Source: Eremomyces bilateralis CBS 781.70 (Eukaryota; Ascomycota; Dothideomycetes; Eremomycetales; Eremomycetaceae). Taken from it: DNA of 64,000 nucleotides. Where the stretch lies: NCBI RefSeq assembly GCF_010015585.1, contig NW_022985068.1, positions 1,815,911 to 1,879,910 of the forward strand, read 5' to 3'. Both the position numbers and the translations under genes were made by a program. Shown one piece after another: positions 21,775-31,800 of the stretch. Position 1 is the first letter of the stretch. Each line of letters begins with the position of its first letter. A model generated the notes under the pieces. The model saw only the letters and a list, made by a program, of their open reading frames with translations. It had not been told where the DNA came from and did not search any database.

Positions 21775-22837
21775 ATTGGCGATCGGATCCTCGTTGCGCC
21801 AACGGCAACGGTCTCAGATTTCGAGCAGCGGTTTGGGAGAGGGACTCGATTCCACGCGGGCGTAAACAGAGGATTGGGAATTGAGAGGGGAGAGATTATA
21901 ATTCCAAGTGGCAGGAGTCTTTAAGAGGCAATATTCAGGAAAAGGCGCAGTCGCGGAGGCGAAAGAGGGGAACGTACGGAGTATGATTGATGTACCTGTG
22001 TCGAGTTGGAGGTAACAGTGGTATCTGAGGTGGTGGGCATCAGGCATGTCATGGTGTGGAGTGTGGACTGACAGACCCAGACCCTCCTCCTGGTGGTGGT
22101 GCCGGTGGTGGTGCCCGTACCATAGTAGTAACTAGTAAGGACGTGAGCCGTGAGGTCAACCAAGCGCCGTCCCAGCGGAGTCTAACCGAATTAAGTTGCA
22201 ACGTACTGACAGTGTGAGGCGCAGCAACTTAACCCTCCAGAACATTTTTCACCTGTATCATCATTATCATTTGCTACATCTTGAGCACGGCATGGTCAAG
22301 CTGCCAATGAGGAACAGCGATGGGCACCGTGCCGGGATTCACCCATTCTAGATGCTCCGATCACTAATCTGTATGGCCTGGACCTGCATCTTCGCTACAA
22401 CTTTGCTGCATACCCAACATCTGTCCAACCTGACATCCTCCTGGAGTTGGGCATCCCCATACTCCGAAGTCTCACACCCAGTCCAGTCTCGCGCCTACAT
22501 ATGGGACATCGTAACGACGTATAGTTCCACCACAGTAAAGGAAACAACGTGTTAGTCTCTCGTTGCTCCATGAGAGGAGCTGCAGTCACCACCACCAATA
22601 TGACAAGCGCAAGGCGACGGGAGGATTCAGTCGGTCGTGGCAGGCGCCGCTTCAATCAGAGGACTAAGATGGCGGAAACGGGGAATCCCCAATCGTAAAC
22701 CAAACATCAGCGCAGTCCAACACTTCAACCAACAATCCGTCAAGTGTTGCGATTTACTCTCCTATTTTGGCCTATTAGAGTCTATTCCGTCATTTGGTTA
22801 CCCGGTGTCCTCTATTGTTCCTTTCCACTGATTCGCT
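21775..22837. other. Intergenic, no gene seen
   Basis: Promoter regions of NCS-1 (minus) and the CBM14 gene (plus), which are divergent. A short GGT/GGC-rich tract lies near 22090-22115. Nothing else recognised. Confidence 0.5.
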
Positions 22838-23543
22838 ATGGTCTTCATTGTTACACCTATTGTCCTCACCATCATCATCGGCACGCTAATCTACCGTCAC
22901 TATCGACCCGATCCCTATGTGAAGTCTTTCGTATGCCCTGAGGAGGATATAATACAAACGAACGGATGCTTAGGTCCAAAGGACTGTCTCTATGCCCACC
23001 CGAATGACTGTTACTCCTACATACAGTGCGTTCACGACCCAGAAGACGACACCTGGAAGCCGTTGTGGCTACCATGTCAAGGAGGACTAGAATGGAACGA
23101 CATTGAGAAGATCTGCGATTGGCGAGACAAGTCAACCTGTCGTCGAGGAATGCGCCAGAAGATGCAGAAGGTAGTGACATCTCCACGATGATCGAGACCT
23201 GTTTGCCAAGCCTGACATTTCACAGTTCAAGCGAGCTACTTCCCAGAGGGTGAGGGCCCCGCAGAATTGGTTCGCACATCATGTCAAACAAACCCATGTG
23301 CCCTCCACTGCCGGTTATGGACCGAAACCGCGCTCGCCCGGCGAAGGAAACTCGCCCAATGAAGGAAATACGACTTCTTCCAACGCAGCCCAAGCTCATT
23401 CGGAACCGCACACCGCTGAGACCTTGATCCCTATGCCTAACACTTATGTACATGGCAAAGACCCTATGATGGTGGATCCGGTCCTGGATATCATTGACGA
23501 GATCATTCACGGTCCAGGGCGTCTCACCTTTGATTCACGATAG
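22838..23543 (+). CDS. Membrane-anchored chitin-binding type-2 (CBM14) protein
   Basis: Exons 22838-23170 and 23226-23543 (55 bp intron, CACAG acceptor) encode 216 residues. Residues 1-20 form a hydrophobic segment (VTPIVLTIIIGTLIY) followed by RHYRPD, reading as a signal anchor rather than a cleaved signal. Residues about 33-100 form one peritrophin-A/CBM14 domain: the Cys pattern runs through CLGPKDC, NDCYSYIQC, LPCQGGLEWN and KICDWRDKSTC. The Tyr-x-x-Cys and Cys-x-x-Gly-Leu positions are typical. The domain binds chitin; in fungi it is known from effectors such as Avr4 of Cladosporium fulvum. The second exon encodes a basic then Ser/Asn/Pro-rich, probably disordered tail with no known domain. 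Possible roles are wall binding or masking of chitin. CBM14 is rare enough in fungi to be notable. Confidence 0.78.
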
Positions 23544-23876
23544 TCGGCCGTGGGGTGGGGCTCGATTGCAAGCTAGTCTGGAGGAACGCCGTGGCAGTCA
23601 TGGTTCAAACGGACACGGAAATCAATCCTAAGCAAGAGAAGCGGGATCGGACCTGGAACCGTGATCTTATTGAAACGATCGGCTGCTTTTGTAGATTACA
23701 ATGAAGTCTTCCCATGTTCCATGAACAACACTCTAATATCCGCTCCAATTGCATGCTTAGACCGCCCAATGCTAGTTCAGCTGCAACATGTATCATCTGA
23801 ATCTGAAAATTAGCAGATGACTACAGGAGGAGGAAACAGGGCTCATAATAATACGACGGCTTAGGCCTGGCTCAGT

Positions 23877-24125
23877 GGCCCCTCCGGGGGGGAAGAAATT
23901 GAGTTACCTTTCTTGGCATTCCCCTAAGCACAGTTCCCACGATCTTAACCAGAACGCGGCGGAGAATTCACTAAAACAGATCTCTAGTAGTTGCTTAATT
24001 AGGAAAAGAGCATACTTTTTGGTATTATGTTGTTTTTGAGCGAATTGGGCCTGCCTGTAATAATGGTGGTGATGGTTGGGGGAATGCCAAGAAACGTAAT
24101 TCAATTTCGTCCCCCCGGAGGGGCC
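23877..24125. mobile_element. MITE-like element with about 47 bp terminal inverted repeats
   Basis: The left arm at 23877-23924 begins GGCCCCTCCGGGGGG and ends TTTCTTGGCATTCCCC. The right arm at 24079-24125 is its reverse complement with about three or four differences. The arms enclose about 154 bases without coding potential, for a total of about 249 bp. Size and structure fit a non-autonomous DNA transposon. No clear target-site duplication is visible; both flanks contain a TCAG-like sequence that may belong to longer arms. Confidence 0.7.
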
Positions 24126-24185
24126 TGGGCTGATCAATAAGGCATCAACGGGCGACATAGTGAGGCAACAAGGCACCATATTGAC

Positions 24186-24210
24186 CTCACTCACTCACTC
24201 ACTCACTCAC
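24186..24210. repeat. TCAC tetranucleotide microsatellite
   Basis: About six tandem TCAC/CTCA units just downstream of the MITE-like element. Confidence 0.8.
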
Positions 24211-24347
24211 ATTAGTTGAATTGAAACATTGGGAGAGTAAAACGTCGATACTGTTGCACCTTGGTACAACTGAGGATGATGGGTTCAGTACTTTATTTGG
24301 CACCTGATACAATTCCCGAACTCAAAGACCGGATTCCACTCTCTTGA

Positions 24348-24354
24348 TATAAAA
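24348..24354 (+). promoter_or_regulatory. TATA box of the Med4 gene
   Basis: TATAAAA lies about 130 bases before the ATG at 24484. Sequence match only. Confidence 0.4.
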
Positions 24355-24483
24355 CCGCTCTCGCCAATCTGGGTATATCTAGAACAGCCACCAATGCAGC
24401 AACGGTCCACAGTCTCTGACTACCTCTAGAACCTGCTGGCAGAAATCAAACTCGGTTCATGAAGCCATAGAAACCCTCCGAAG

Positions 24484-25347
24484 ATGGACACCATCCTCCA
24501 AACGCAATTCGACCGCGTCGAAACCGCCCTCAACGCTCTCATCGACTCCATCACCACCTACAACCCCCAACCCTCCACCGCCACCGACCTCCTCGCCGCC
24601 GACTCCGACCTCAGCTCCGGCCTCGCCCTCCTCGAACGCCACCAGCACAACCACACCTACATCCTCACCCTCCGCTCCCAGATCACCCACCTCGAGGAGC
24701 ACATCCAATCCACCCTCCGCCGCGTCGCCGACACGCGCAAGGAGCTGCTAGCCGCGAAGCCGACGCCGTCCACCCCGTCGGACGAAGATGCGGCGAAACC
24801 CCGTCCCGTCACCGTCGATGAGCTGCTGTTCTATGCGAGGAATATCAGCCGCTTTACCGTCCCCCCGACGCAAGCACTGAGTGAGCCACCGCCGCCCGCA
24901 CCTGTGACGGAAACATTGCCGCACGGCGAACAGGGGCAGGAGATGGGGGCGGGAATGTCGGCGTTAGGTGCGGACGGACGGCGGACGGAGGACAAGGGCG
25001 AGGTGGAGGCGACGAGGCGGGGGATGGGCGTCGGGTGGAAGAGCTTGACGGAGGACCAGCGCGTGTGGCTGGATCAGATGTCGCGGGCGCCGTTTATGCC
25101 GTGGCCGAATGAGGAGAGTATCAAGAACGGGACGCTGGCGGCGATCAGGGGGGTGAAACCGGTGTGGATGGAAGAGGGGAAGGTGGAGACGGAGGTTTTA
25201 GATAGTGGCGTGGAGGAGAATCGGGAGGAGACGGCGGTTCCGGCAAAGGCTGCAGACGTTGGGACTGGGGGGGTTAGTAGGCCGAGAGAGACGGTGCCGC
25301 AGCAAGAGCCGTCGTTAGGGTTCGATCTATATGATCCGGATGAATGA
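24484..25347 (+). CDS. med4: Mediator complex subunit 4
   Basis: A single exon of 287 residues. The N-terminal half is helical with heptads (DTILQTQFDRVETALNALID, then SGLALLERHQHN and ILTLRSQITHLEEHIQS), the Med4 coiled-coil pattern. VDELLFYARNISRFTVPP follows at about residues 115-132, the most conserved Med4 motif. The segment WLDQMSRAPFMPWPNEESIK matches the short conserved motif after it. The C-terminus is acidic and poorly conserved. Med4 belongs to the middle module of Mediator, which bridges transcription factors and RNA polymerase II. Codon use is strongly C-ending in the first part. Length is normal for ascomycete Med4. Confidence 0.9.
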   Translation: MDTILQTQFDRVETALNALIDSITTYNPQPSTATDLLAADSDLSSGLALLERHQHNHTYILTLRSQITHLEEHIQSTLRRVADTRKELLAAKPTPSTPSDEDAAKPRPVTVDELLFYARNISRFTVPPTQALSEPPPPAPVTETLPHGEQGQEMGAGMSALGADGRRTEDKGEVEATRRGMGVGWKSLTEDQRVWLDQMSRAPFMPWPNEESIKNGTLAAIRGVKPVWMEEGKVETEVLDSGVEENREETAVPAKAADVGTGGVSRPRETVPQQEPSLGFDLYDPDE

Positions 25348-25517
25348 ATGGCATCGATTTAACAGTATACAATCAAGCCAGATACCCAACCCATAGCTGA
25401 ACAAGTCTTCACTAAGGCTCAAGCGAATGATGTTATATTATAATAATAGCCTGGCAATACAGACTCAGCTATGGATGACAAAACTTATTCGTCTTCGGGG
25501 TTAGTGGCTGCTATCGC

Positions 25518-27356
25518 CTATCCCTCCTCCCCACTCTCTGCTCCCTCAAATTCATCCAGGCCCCATCCACAATCCACCTCACAATACAGGCCTCCCTGAC
25601 CGCTGCGCACCTGCCGAATCTTGCGCGCAATCTCCCTTGCCAACTGCTCCTGCAAGATCCACTGCCTCACCTGTTGCAGCGACGCATCCGGTTGGATCGG
25701 GATGCTCGGCCGCCCGGATTTCCAGCGCTTGCGGAGGTAGTCCAGCAGCTCGATCGAGATCATGCCGGCCGGCAGGCTCTGGATGGCGCCCGCGTCGGAC
25801 GGGATCCAGCCTTGCGACATGTTGATGTAGCGGATCTGCCGCCAGTACGAGTTGAAGTCTGGGCCGGGCGGCTCGGTGAAATATGCTTCGAATTCGGACG
25901 AGGCGCCCTCCCAGTTGTGGTCTTGGGATAACGTCAGCCAAGGACGGGTTGACCGTGCATCTGGACCGTGGAGTGAGGTCGGGTTGTTGTTCCCATAGAT
26001 CAGAACTTTGAGCCACTGGTGGCAGCCTTCGAGGTCGAGCCAGCGTAGGCAGTAGGTGTTTTTGCTCAACTGCCGGAGGATGCTGGCGGCTTCGTGCCAG
26101 TCTTCATCCATAGCAGAGTACATGTGTGTGCCTCCAAGGCTCACTTCGCCAGGGGCGCGGTCGGCTACCACGACGGCGGTGGTCGCATGGGGGGTCCTTG
26201 TTGGCACTGGCCAGTATGCCAGTGAAAGGTGGGTGAGTGTTGCGAAATGTTTTGAGAAGGATAGCAAATCGGACCATGATGCGGACTTTGCGGAGGGATT
26301 GGCGAGGGAGAGCCGGGTCAAACAAGGGAATCGTAGGTTTAGCGACGCGGGTAGAGCTACACCACCGCTCTCTGGTTCAGCATCCCAGGACAAGGGAATC
26401 TCGTCTTCGGGAAATCGCGCTTTCGATGTCTGAGCCGATTCAACTTTCCGCTTGGCATTCCCAGATGACTCGAAATATCTCTTCAGATCTAGGCAACTCA
26501 GTCTGCCGCCCAGTAAGCCTGATAAGTTCAAGAACTCGACTTCGTCCCCTCCAGTTGCCCCTTCAAGTTCCTCATTTGTGAGGAAAAGTGTCTTGAGGCC
26601 AACAAGGTCAATTCCATCATACGGGCCGAAGATACCGATGTAGGCTAGAAGCTGGCTCTTTAGTGTTCCTGAAAGAGTGGCTAAGTTCAATTGCTCATAT
26701 TCCACAATGAACTCCCAATTTGCCGCCATGCTCTTTAGCGTCATATCTGAAAGACTCCCAGGGGTTGGCATGTATACTGCATCATCCGCTCGATTCGACT
26801 TGCTGGAAGATTCACCCTTGAGTCTGGTACTCGAAAACGTCCATCGCACACCAGGATGCGTCCTCCGCCTTCGAAGCGCATCGTCAATGCGCTGGTTGGC
26901 TCGGAGTTTCACGTCCTCGGGCGCATGTCTGCTACGGTCCAGATCATCGAGATCACCGGTCAACCAGCTCTGCGGTGCAGCCGGACCCGGCGGAGGCCTT
27001 GCTGCCCTTTGGATGGCATTCGCAGCTGCATGTCGCAGAGGTGTCGGCGCCATGGGACGAGCGTTGGTGCCATGTTGCCCTCGACGCTGAGGAGGCCGTG
27101 GTCGCGGAGCGTCGCTTTCAGGGATATCAAGGATCTGTCGTATGTTCGGGGGAAGGGTTGGGGAGGAAACGATTCGTTCTACCGCCGCTCGTTTGGCCGC
27201 GGTTGGTGGTGGGGTGGAGGCGTGACGGTGGCGGGCGAGGAGATCATTCACAGAGACATCTTGCCGCGATGAGCTGGCGGATGGATTAGAGTACGAACCG
27301 GACGGAGCCGTGTTCTTGTAATGAGCGGATTGTGAGAAGCGCTGCTTCTTCGGCAT
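25518..27356 (-). CDS. Conserved fungal leucine-rich-repeat-like protein
   Basis: A single exon of 612 residues from ATG 27356 (MPKKQRFSQSAHYKN). The first 190 residues are Ser/Pro/Arg-rich and disordered. The centre has irregular leucine-rich segments: GIDLVGLKTLFLTNEEL, FLNLSGLLGGRLSCLDLKRYF, FPCLTRLSLANPSAKSASW, ATLTHLSLAYWPVP and NTYCLRWLDLEGCHQW. The C-terminal part is helical (IELLDYLRKRWKSGRPS, then ILQEQLAREIARKIRQV). This looks like an LRR solenoid without an F-box or other known head. The composition of conserved-looking core and Trp-rich C-terminus suggests a real, conserved fungal protein, but I cannot name a function. Convergent with Med4. Confidence 0.75.
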   Translation of the reverse strand: MPKKQRFSQSAHYKNTAPSGSYSNPSASSSRQDVSVNDLLARHRHASTPPPTAAKRAAVERIVSSPTLPPNIRQILDIPESDAPRPRPPQRRGQHGTNARPMAPTPLRHAAANAIQRAARPPPGPAAPQSWLTGDLDDLDRSRHAPEDVKLRANQRIDDALRRRRTHPGVRWTFSSTRLKGESSSKSNRADDAVYMPTPGSLSDMTLKSMAANWEFIVEYEQLNLATLSGTLKSQLLAYIGIFGPYDGIDLVGLKTLFLTNEELEGATGGDEVEFLNLSGLLGGRLSCLDLKRYFESSGNAKRKVESAQTSKARFPEDEIPLSWDAEPESGGVALPASLNLRFPCLTRLSLANPSAKSASWSDLLSFSKHFATLTHLSLAYWPVPTRTPHATTAVVVADRAPGEVSLGGTHMYSAMDEDWHEAASILRQLSKNTYCLRWLDLEGCHQWLKVLIYGNNNPTSLHGPDARSTRPWLTLSQDHNWEGASSEFEAYFTEPPGPDFNSYWRQIRYINMSQGWIPSDAGAIQSLPAGMISIELLDYLRKRWKSGRPSIPIQPDASLQQVRQWILQEQLAREIARKIRQVRSGQGGLYCEVDCGWGLDEFEGAESGEEG

Positions 27357-27898
27357 AAGGAAACGATACCCAAGCGGTCCAACTGGGCAGGCGATGCCGC
27401 CTGACCCTTACTGATGGAGTGGACGTTGCTGTATTCAGATGTTCCAGAGACAAGGAAACCTGAATGTCTAATAATGTTTTGCACAACGCAAATGAAACAA
27501 AATCCACACACTATCGGTCCAAGAAAGACTAATATTGTCCCAGAGAATGAAAGGTGTTCTACAGGACTTGAGATGGAGTCACTCCAGCCCAGTCATCCAA
27601 TATCTCATCCAGATCCAATCCATGTCGCAGCTCGATTTGGCGCCTTGTTGCCTCAGGCTAATATCATCTTCAACAGAATGATGATGATCAGGCCAGACCA
27701 ACTCAGATCAAAGTTTGATGAACAAAATGATATTGATTCCATCGTCTTACAAGCTTAGCCGCCGAAAGGATACATAACAGAATACAGATCCTAATTATCC
27801 AGATGAGATGACAGCTCCGTGACAAAACAATCCCCCGTAGATCCTCAGTCTTCAACTCCTAATCTTTTCCCCATCCTCAACTCCAACAGTAGCTCATT
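27357..27898. other. Intergenic, no gene seen
   Basis: Promoter of the LRR-like gene and 3' flank of the next small gene. A plus-strand open frame at 27414-27758 has no domain and is rejected. Confidence 0.5.
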
Positions 27899-28228
27899 TT
27901 ATTCGGCTTCACCTATCCGAACCTCCAAAACATCCTTCCCAACTCCGACCTGCATCAGCGCGAAAACCGCCTCGCAATTCTGATCAGTGATGATCGTAGA
28001 TGACGGGAAAATCTTGGGATCCCGTCCCTCTCGTGCCCAGCGGACCGTGAGCTTCGTCACTTCTTCGCTCTGCGATCGGTTGTACTTGGACAAGAGCTCC
28101 TGACAGTTGGGAGAGTCCCGGCATGCCATGATATCTTGCTTGAGTAGCGCAAGTTTGGTTTGCGGACTGATGAAAAGCACTTCATGTCGTGCAGATCCCT
28201 CGAAGGTGAAGACCACGGGAAACGACAT
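27899..28228 (-). CDS. Small protein of unknown function (109 residues)
   Basis: A single exon from ATG 28228, beginning MSFPVVFTFEGSARHEVLF. The sequence looks like a compact folded domain of about 100 residues: beta segments (VVFTFEG, EVLFISPQ, LTVRWARE, EAVFALMQ, DVLEVRIGE) around one helix (LALLKQDIMAC). The pattern could be ubiquitin-like, with an opening strand pair, a helix and closing strands, but I see no diagnostic motif. No transmembrane segment or signal peptide. Amino-acid use and the low content of rare codons support a real gene. Confidence 0.55.
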   Translation of the reverse strand: MSFPVVFTFEGSARHEVLFISPQTKLALLKQDIMACRDSPNCQELLSKYNRSQSEEVTKLTVRWAREGRDPKIFPSSTIITDQNCEAVFALMQVGVGKDVLEVRIGEAE

Positions 28229-28833
28229 GATTGCTTGCGATGTATTTGTCGATGAACTGGATCTGGCTCAGCTGGTTAGAACTTTGTTGTCAAGTTCAGG
28301 GAACCCAAAACTTTTACTAGTATTGAAACCGGATGCTAGCCAAAATGTAGTTTAATCCAATACGCATAAAAATAGAACTACAAAAACTTCACGGCTTTCT
28401 CGACCCTTTAATAGTGCGAAACTGGGCGGAGGCAATTCCGTTTTACAAACGACGTCACCGCCGACTTCCCCAGACTTCGACCCTGGACTATCTCGACACC
28501 ACTAATCCGCCCTCCTTAGCTAAGGCATGACAGCTTCCGTCTTCTTGACGGGCGAACAAACTAAGGAATGAAAGCAAACAGAAGCCACACACGACATCAC
28601 GGGTGGGGGGAAAGAGGTACAAGTTTCATTGCAATACCGTTAATTACCGTATATACACTCCGAAGCCCCAAAATATGCTGCTGCTGCGTGAGGTTCATCC
28701 CATTTCCATTCCCACCCTGACCTTCACAAAAACGCCTCCGACCTGATCGATGAAACCTCGCTCCGTACGTCGTCCCCAATGCTGGGCACTCCTAACAAAT
28801 CCACAGCACCTTTCGAACCAGGAACGACGTCAA
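28229..28833. other. Intergenic, no gene seen
   Basis: 5' flank of the small gene and 3' flank of the myosin gene. Nothing else recognised. Confidence 0.5.
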
Positions 28834-31800
28834 CTACAAAAAACCCTTTGTCGCACTGACCCGTCTCAATTGCCGGTTCGGCGGCGGACCTTCACCATCT
28901 AGCCCTCCAATCGCCTGCGGCGATGGTCCGATGGAGCTCCCTCTTCTGCTTCGGACGTCCCCAGCTTCGCTCACGGCGATCAGGCCGCCCTGACCAGCCC
29001 GCAGACTGCCTCGCTCGACGCGGAGGCCTTTCCACCCTTCGAGTTCGCGTTCTAGTCGAAGGCAGCGCTCCTTCTCCTCCCGGAGTTCGCGTTCGGCCCG
29101 CTTGGCGGCGAGTTGCGATGCGGAGTCGGTGGACTGCAGCTCGTCGATGGTCTGAAGGAGGCCGGAGATCTTATCGCGAGCTTTGTTGATGTCCTCGGTG
29201 AGAGACCCATTCTGCTTCTCGCGTCGATCGATCTGGCTCTGAAGGTCGCGGACCGTGCGGTCGATGTTGCGGGAGGATTTGGCGGATGCGGCGGAGTTGT
29301 TCATGGCATCTTCGAGAGACTTCTCGAGCTATGGAAATGTTAGAGAAACTTGGGTGATGATGGATGGATGCGAAACTTACCTCTTGGATCCTGCCGTTCA
29401 AGTATCTCACGTCATAGCTCACGGATGAATAGCCCTTCGTCTCAAGGTCCACGACCTTGAGCTGCAAGTCTTTGGCTGATTTCTCCAGCGCTGCCTTCTC
29501 TTTGTGCAGCTGAACGTTCTGTTCTCGCTCCAAGGCAATGTCCTTCTGTGTGTCCTGGGCAAGTGCTTCCGCACGACGCATCTTCCCAACGGCTGCAGCA
29601 ACAATATCCTCTTGCTGGGCCAACCTTGCTTTCAGCCCTAGAATATCCTTATCCATTGCCGCTGCGTTGCGCATAGAGGGTGACTCAGAGCGCACCAGTT
29701 CTTCCAGACGCTCCCCAGCTTCAGCAAGTCGACCCTCAAGAGTCTTCTTCTCCTTGGCTAGCGCGTCCCTCTCGTTTGAGACGTCGTCTACAGTGGTTCG
29801 AAGACTTCGGATTTGGCTAAGGGTGTTGACAATCTTGCTTTGCGCCTCGTTATGGGCATTCACCGCGTCGTCACGAGCATTGGACACGTCTGTGAGTGCG
29901 ACTTCAAGGCGGCTCTTCTCTTTCGCCCAGGAGCTGGAGTTGAGAACTTCGTCATCCCATTTACCACGGAGTTCTTCGATTTCCTCACGGAGGCGCCCGT
30001 TGTCTTCTCGTGCGTGAATGACGTATTCTCTCTCGATCTCCAGCTCGTTGTTGAGCGAGGCCAGTTCGGTTTGATACTTCTTCCGAGTCTGCTCCATGCT
30101 CGACTCCTTATCCTCGATGTCCATGGCCCGCTGCGAGCGATAATCTTCGAGCTCATTCTGAAGTCTCTTCTTGGCCTGCAGAGCACCGTCAAGATCCGCG
30201 CTGAGGTCCTCAACTCGGACTTCCATGCTCTGCGTCTGCCGTGTGAGATCCTCAACCGTGTCCTCCATGCGCTTCCGGTCGGCCATGATGCTGGCACAAG
30301 TCTCCTCAGCCTCCCTTGCCTGAGACTTCGCGAATTGTTCCGCACGGGAAGCTTTCAGAACCGCGATCTCGGCCTGCTCCAGCTTGCTGAAGTACTCATC
30401 AGCCCGCGCCTTGTATAGGTTCAAGCTCGAGCTGGCATCCACCAATTTGCTTGTCTCCGAGTCTAACCGAATTTGGAGATCAGAGAACTCCTGAAGGAGC
30501 TGGTTGTGGCTTGCTTGCTCTTGCTCGCGTTCGTAGGTCAGGTCTTCCAACTCCGACGTCGCGTCTCGCAACTCGACTTCCTTCGCTGCCTTGACATGCC
30601 GTAGTTCCTCGAAGGCCGCCTTTGCGTCAGCAAGTTCGTTGATGGAACTGTTGTGAGAATGCAACAGGTTCTTCCGGGACCGTTCTTGGGTATTGAGAAG
30701 ATCGTACAATTCCTCGTGACTCTTCGTTTGGACCTCCTGCAAGGTAAGATGGCCCATCTGAAGGCTATTCTCGAGAACAGTCACCTTCTTCGCACTGTCA
30801 TCGAGCATGTCATTCAGTCGGGAATTCTCTCTCTCGAGCTTCTGCATGCGCCGCAGGCTGGGACTTTCGTCACCAACCCAACTATTCTTGCTTGGAGAGG
30901 ACCGATCAATTTGGTTCTGCAAGTGCTTATTCTGCATCTCAGACATCTGCAGTTGGGTCTGGATCATTTCGAGTTCGGCGGCGAGGTCTAGCTTGTTGCT
31001 GAAGGTGACGGTGTCAACGGTGCGGTCGGAGCGAGCCGAGTTATTGGTGGCATCGCTGATATGTCGCTGCGCCAGGGGTGTGTGAGTCGGGGAGAATGTT
31101 TTGCGATTCTCCAATTCTTTGCGATACTGCGCGGCGGGCGACTGATGGGTTCGTGTATTCATCTGGCTGGAGTTCAACTCCTCCAGGAGAGCTCGCTTCG
31201 AATTGGAGTGACGGGTATCGAGGTCATGTATATCATCCTCATGCTTGGCGCGGATTTCTTCCAACTGTGACTCTGCGCGAGCGCATCGCTCGTTGGCGAC
31301 ATGAAGTGTCTGCTGTGCGGCTTCCAATCTCTGTGCTAGGTCGACCGCCTTCGAAATGTCGGGCTTGGCTGCCTCATAGGACACCATGCCCTCAGGCAGA
31401 GTGGGGTCGAAGACTTTTCGGAGAAGGATGAGGTGATTGCGGCACTCAGCCAACTCCTTGTTGGACTCGTCCAGGGAATTTTGCACCGCCCTTGTGTTTG
31501 CCTGAGCTTGGGTCCGAAGCTGCCGCTCAGTTTCCAACTTGCGATTTACTTCTGCAAGCTGAATGTTGACGGTTGAGGAGATCTTCTCGGCATTTCGGCT
31601 TGTCTTATGCTCTCGGGTCACCTCGTGGTTGAGGTCCTCGAGGTTCAAGGCCAACTTCTCCTTCTGCTTCTCGAGACTGGTGATGGTGAGCTGAGCATCC
31701 TCAAATTTGCGGTACAGTCGTTTGGTCTCCTCTTCCGCCTTGGACTTTTCTGTGGTCAGCTGCGCAATTCGGGACCGCTGGGTGTCGCCTGCGCGAGAGT

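Larger units (their letters stand above)
23544..24483. other. Intergenic holding a MITE-like element and a short microsatellite
   Basis: No gene. The stretch contains the inverted-repeat element at 23877-24125, a TCAC microsatellite near 24186-24210 and a TATA-like site at 24348. Confidence 0.55.

Noticed and set aside
27414-27758. 114-residue plus-strand frame upstream of the LRR-like gene
   Set aside because: Its composition looks non-coding (many Met/Ile, no pattern) and it lies in promoter sequence.
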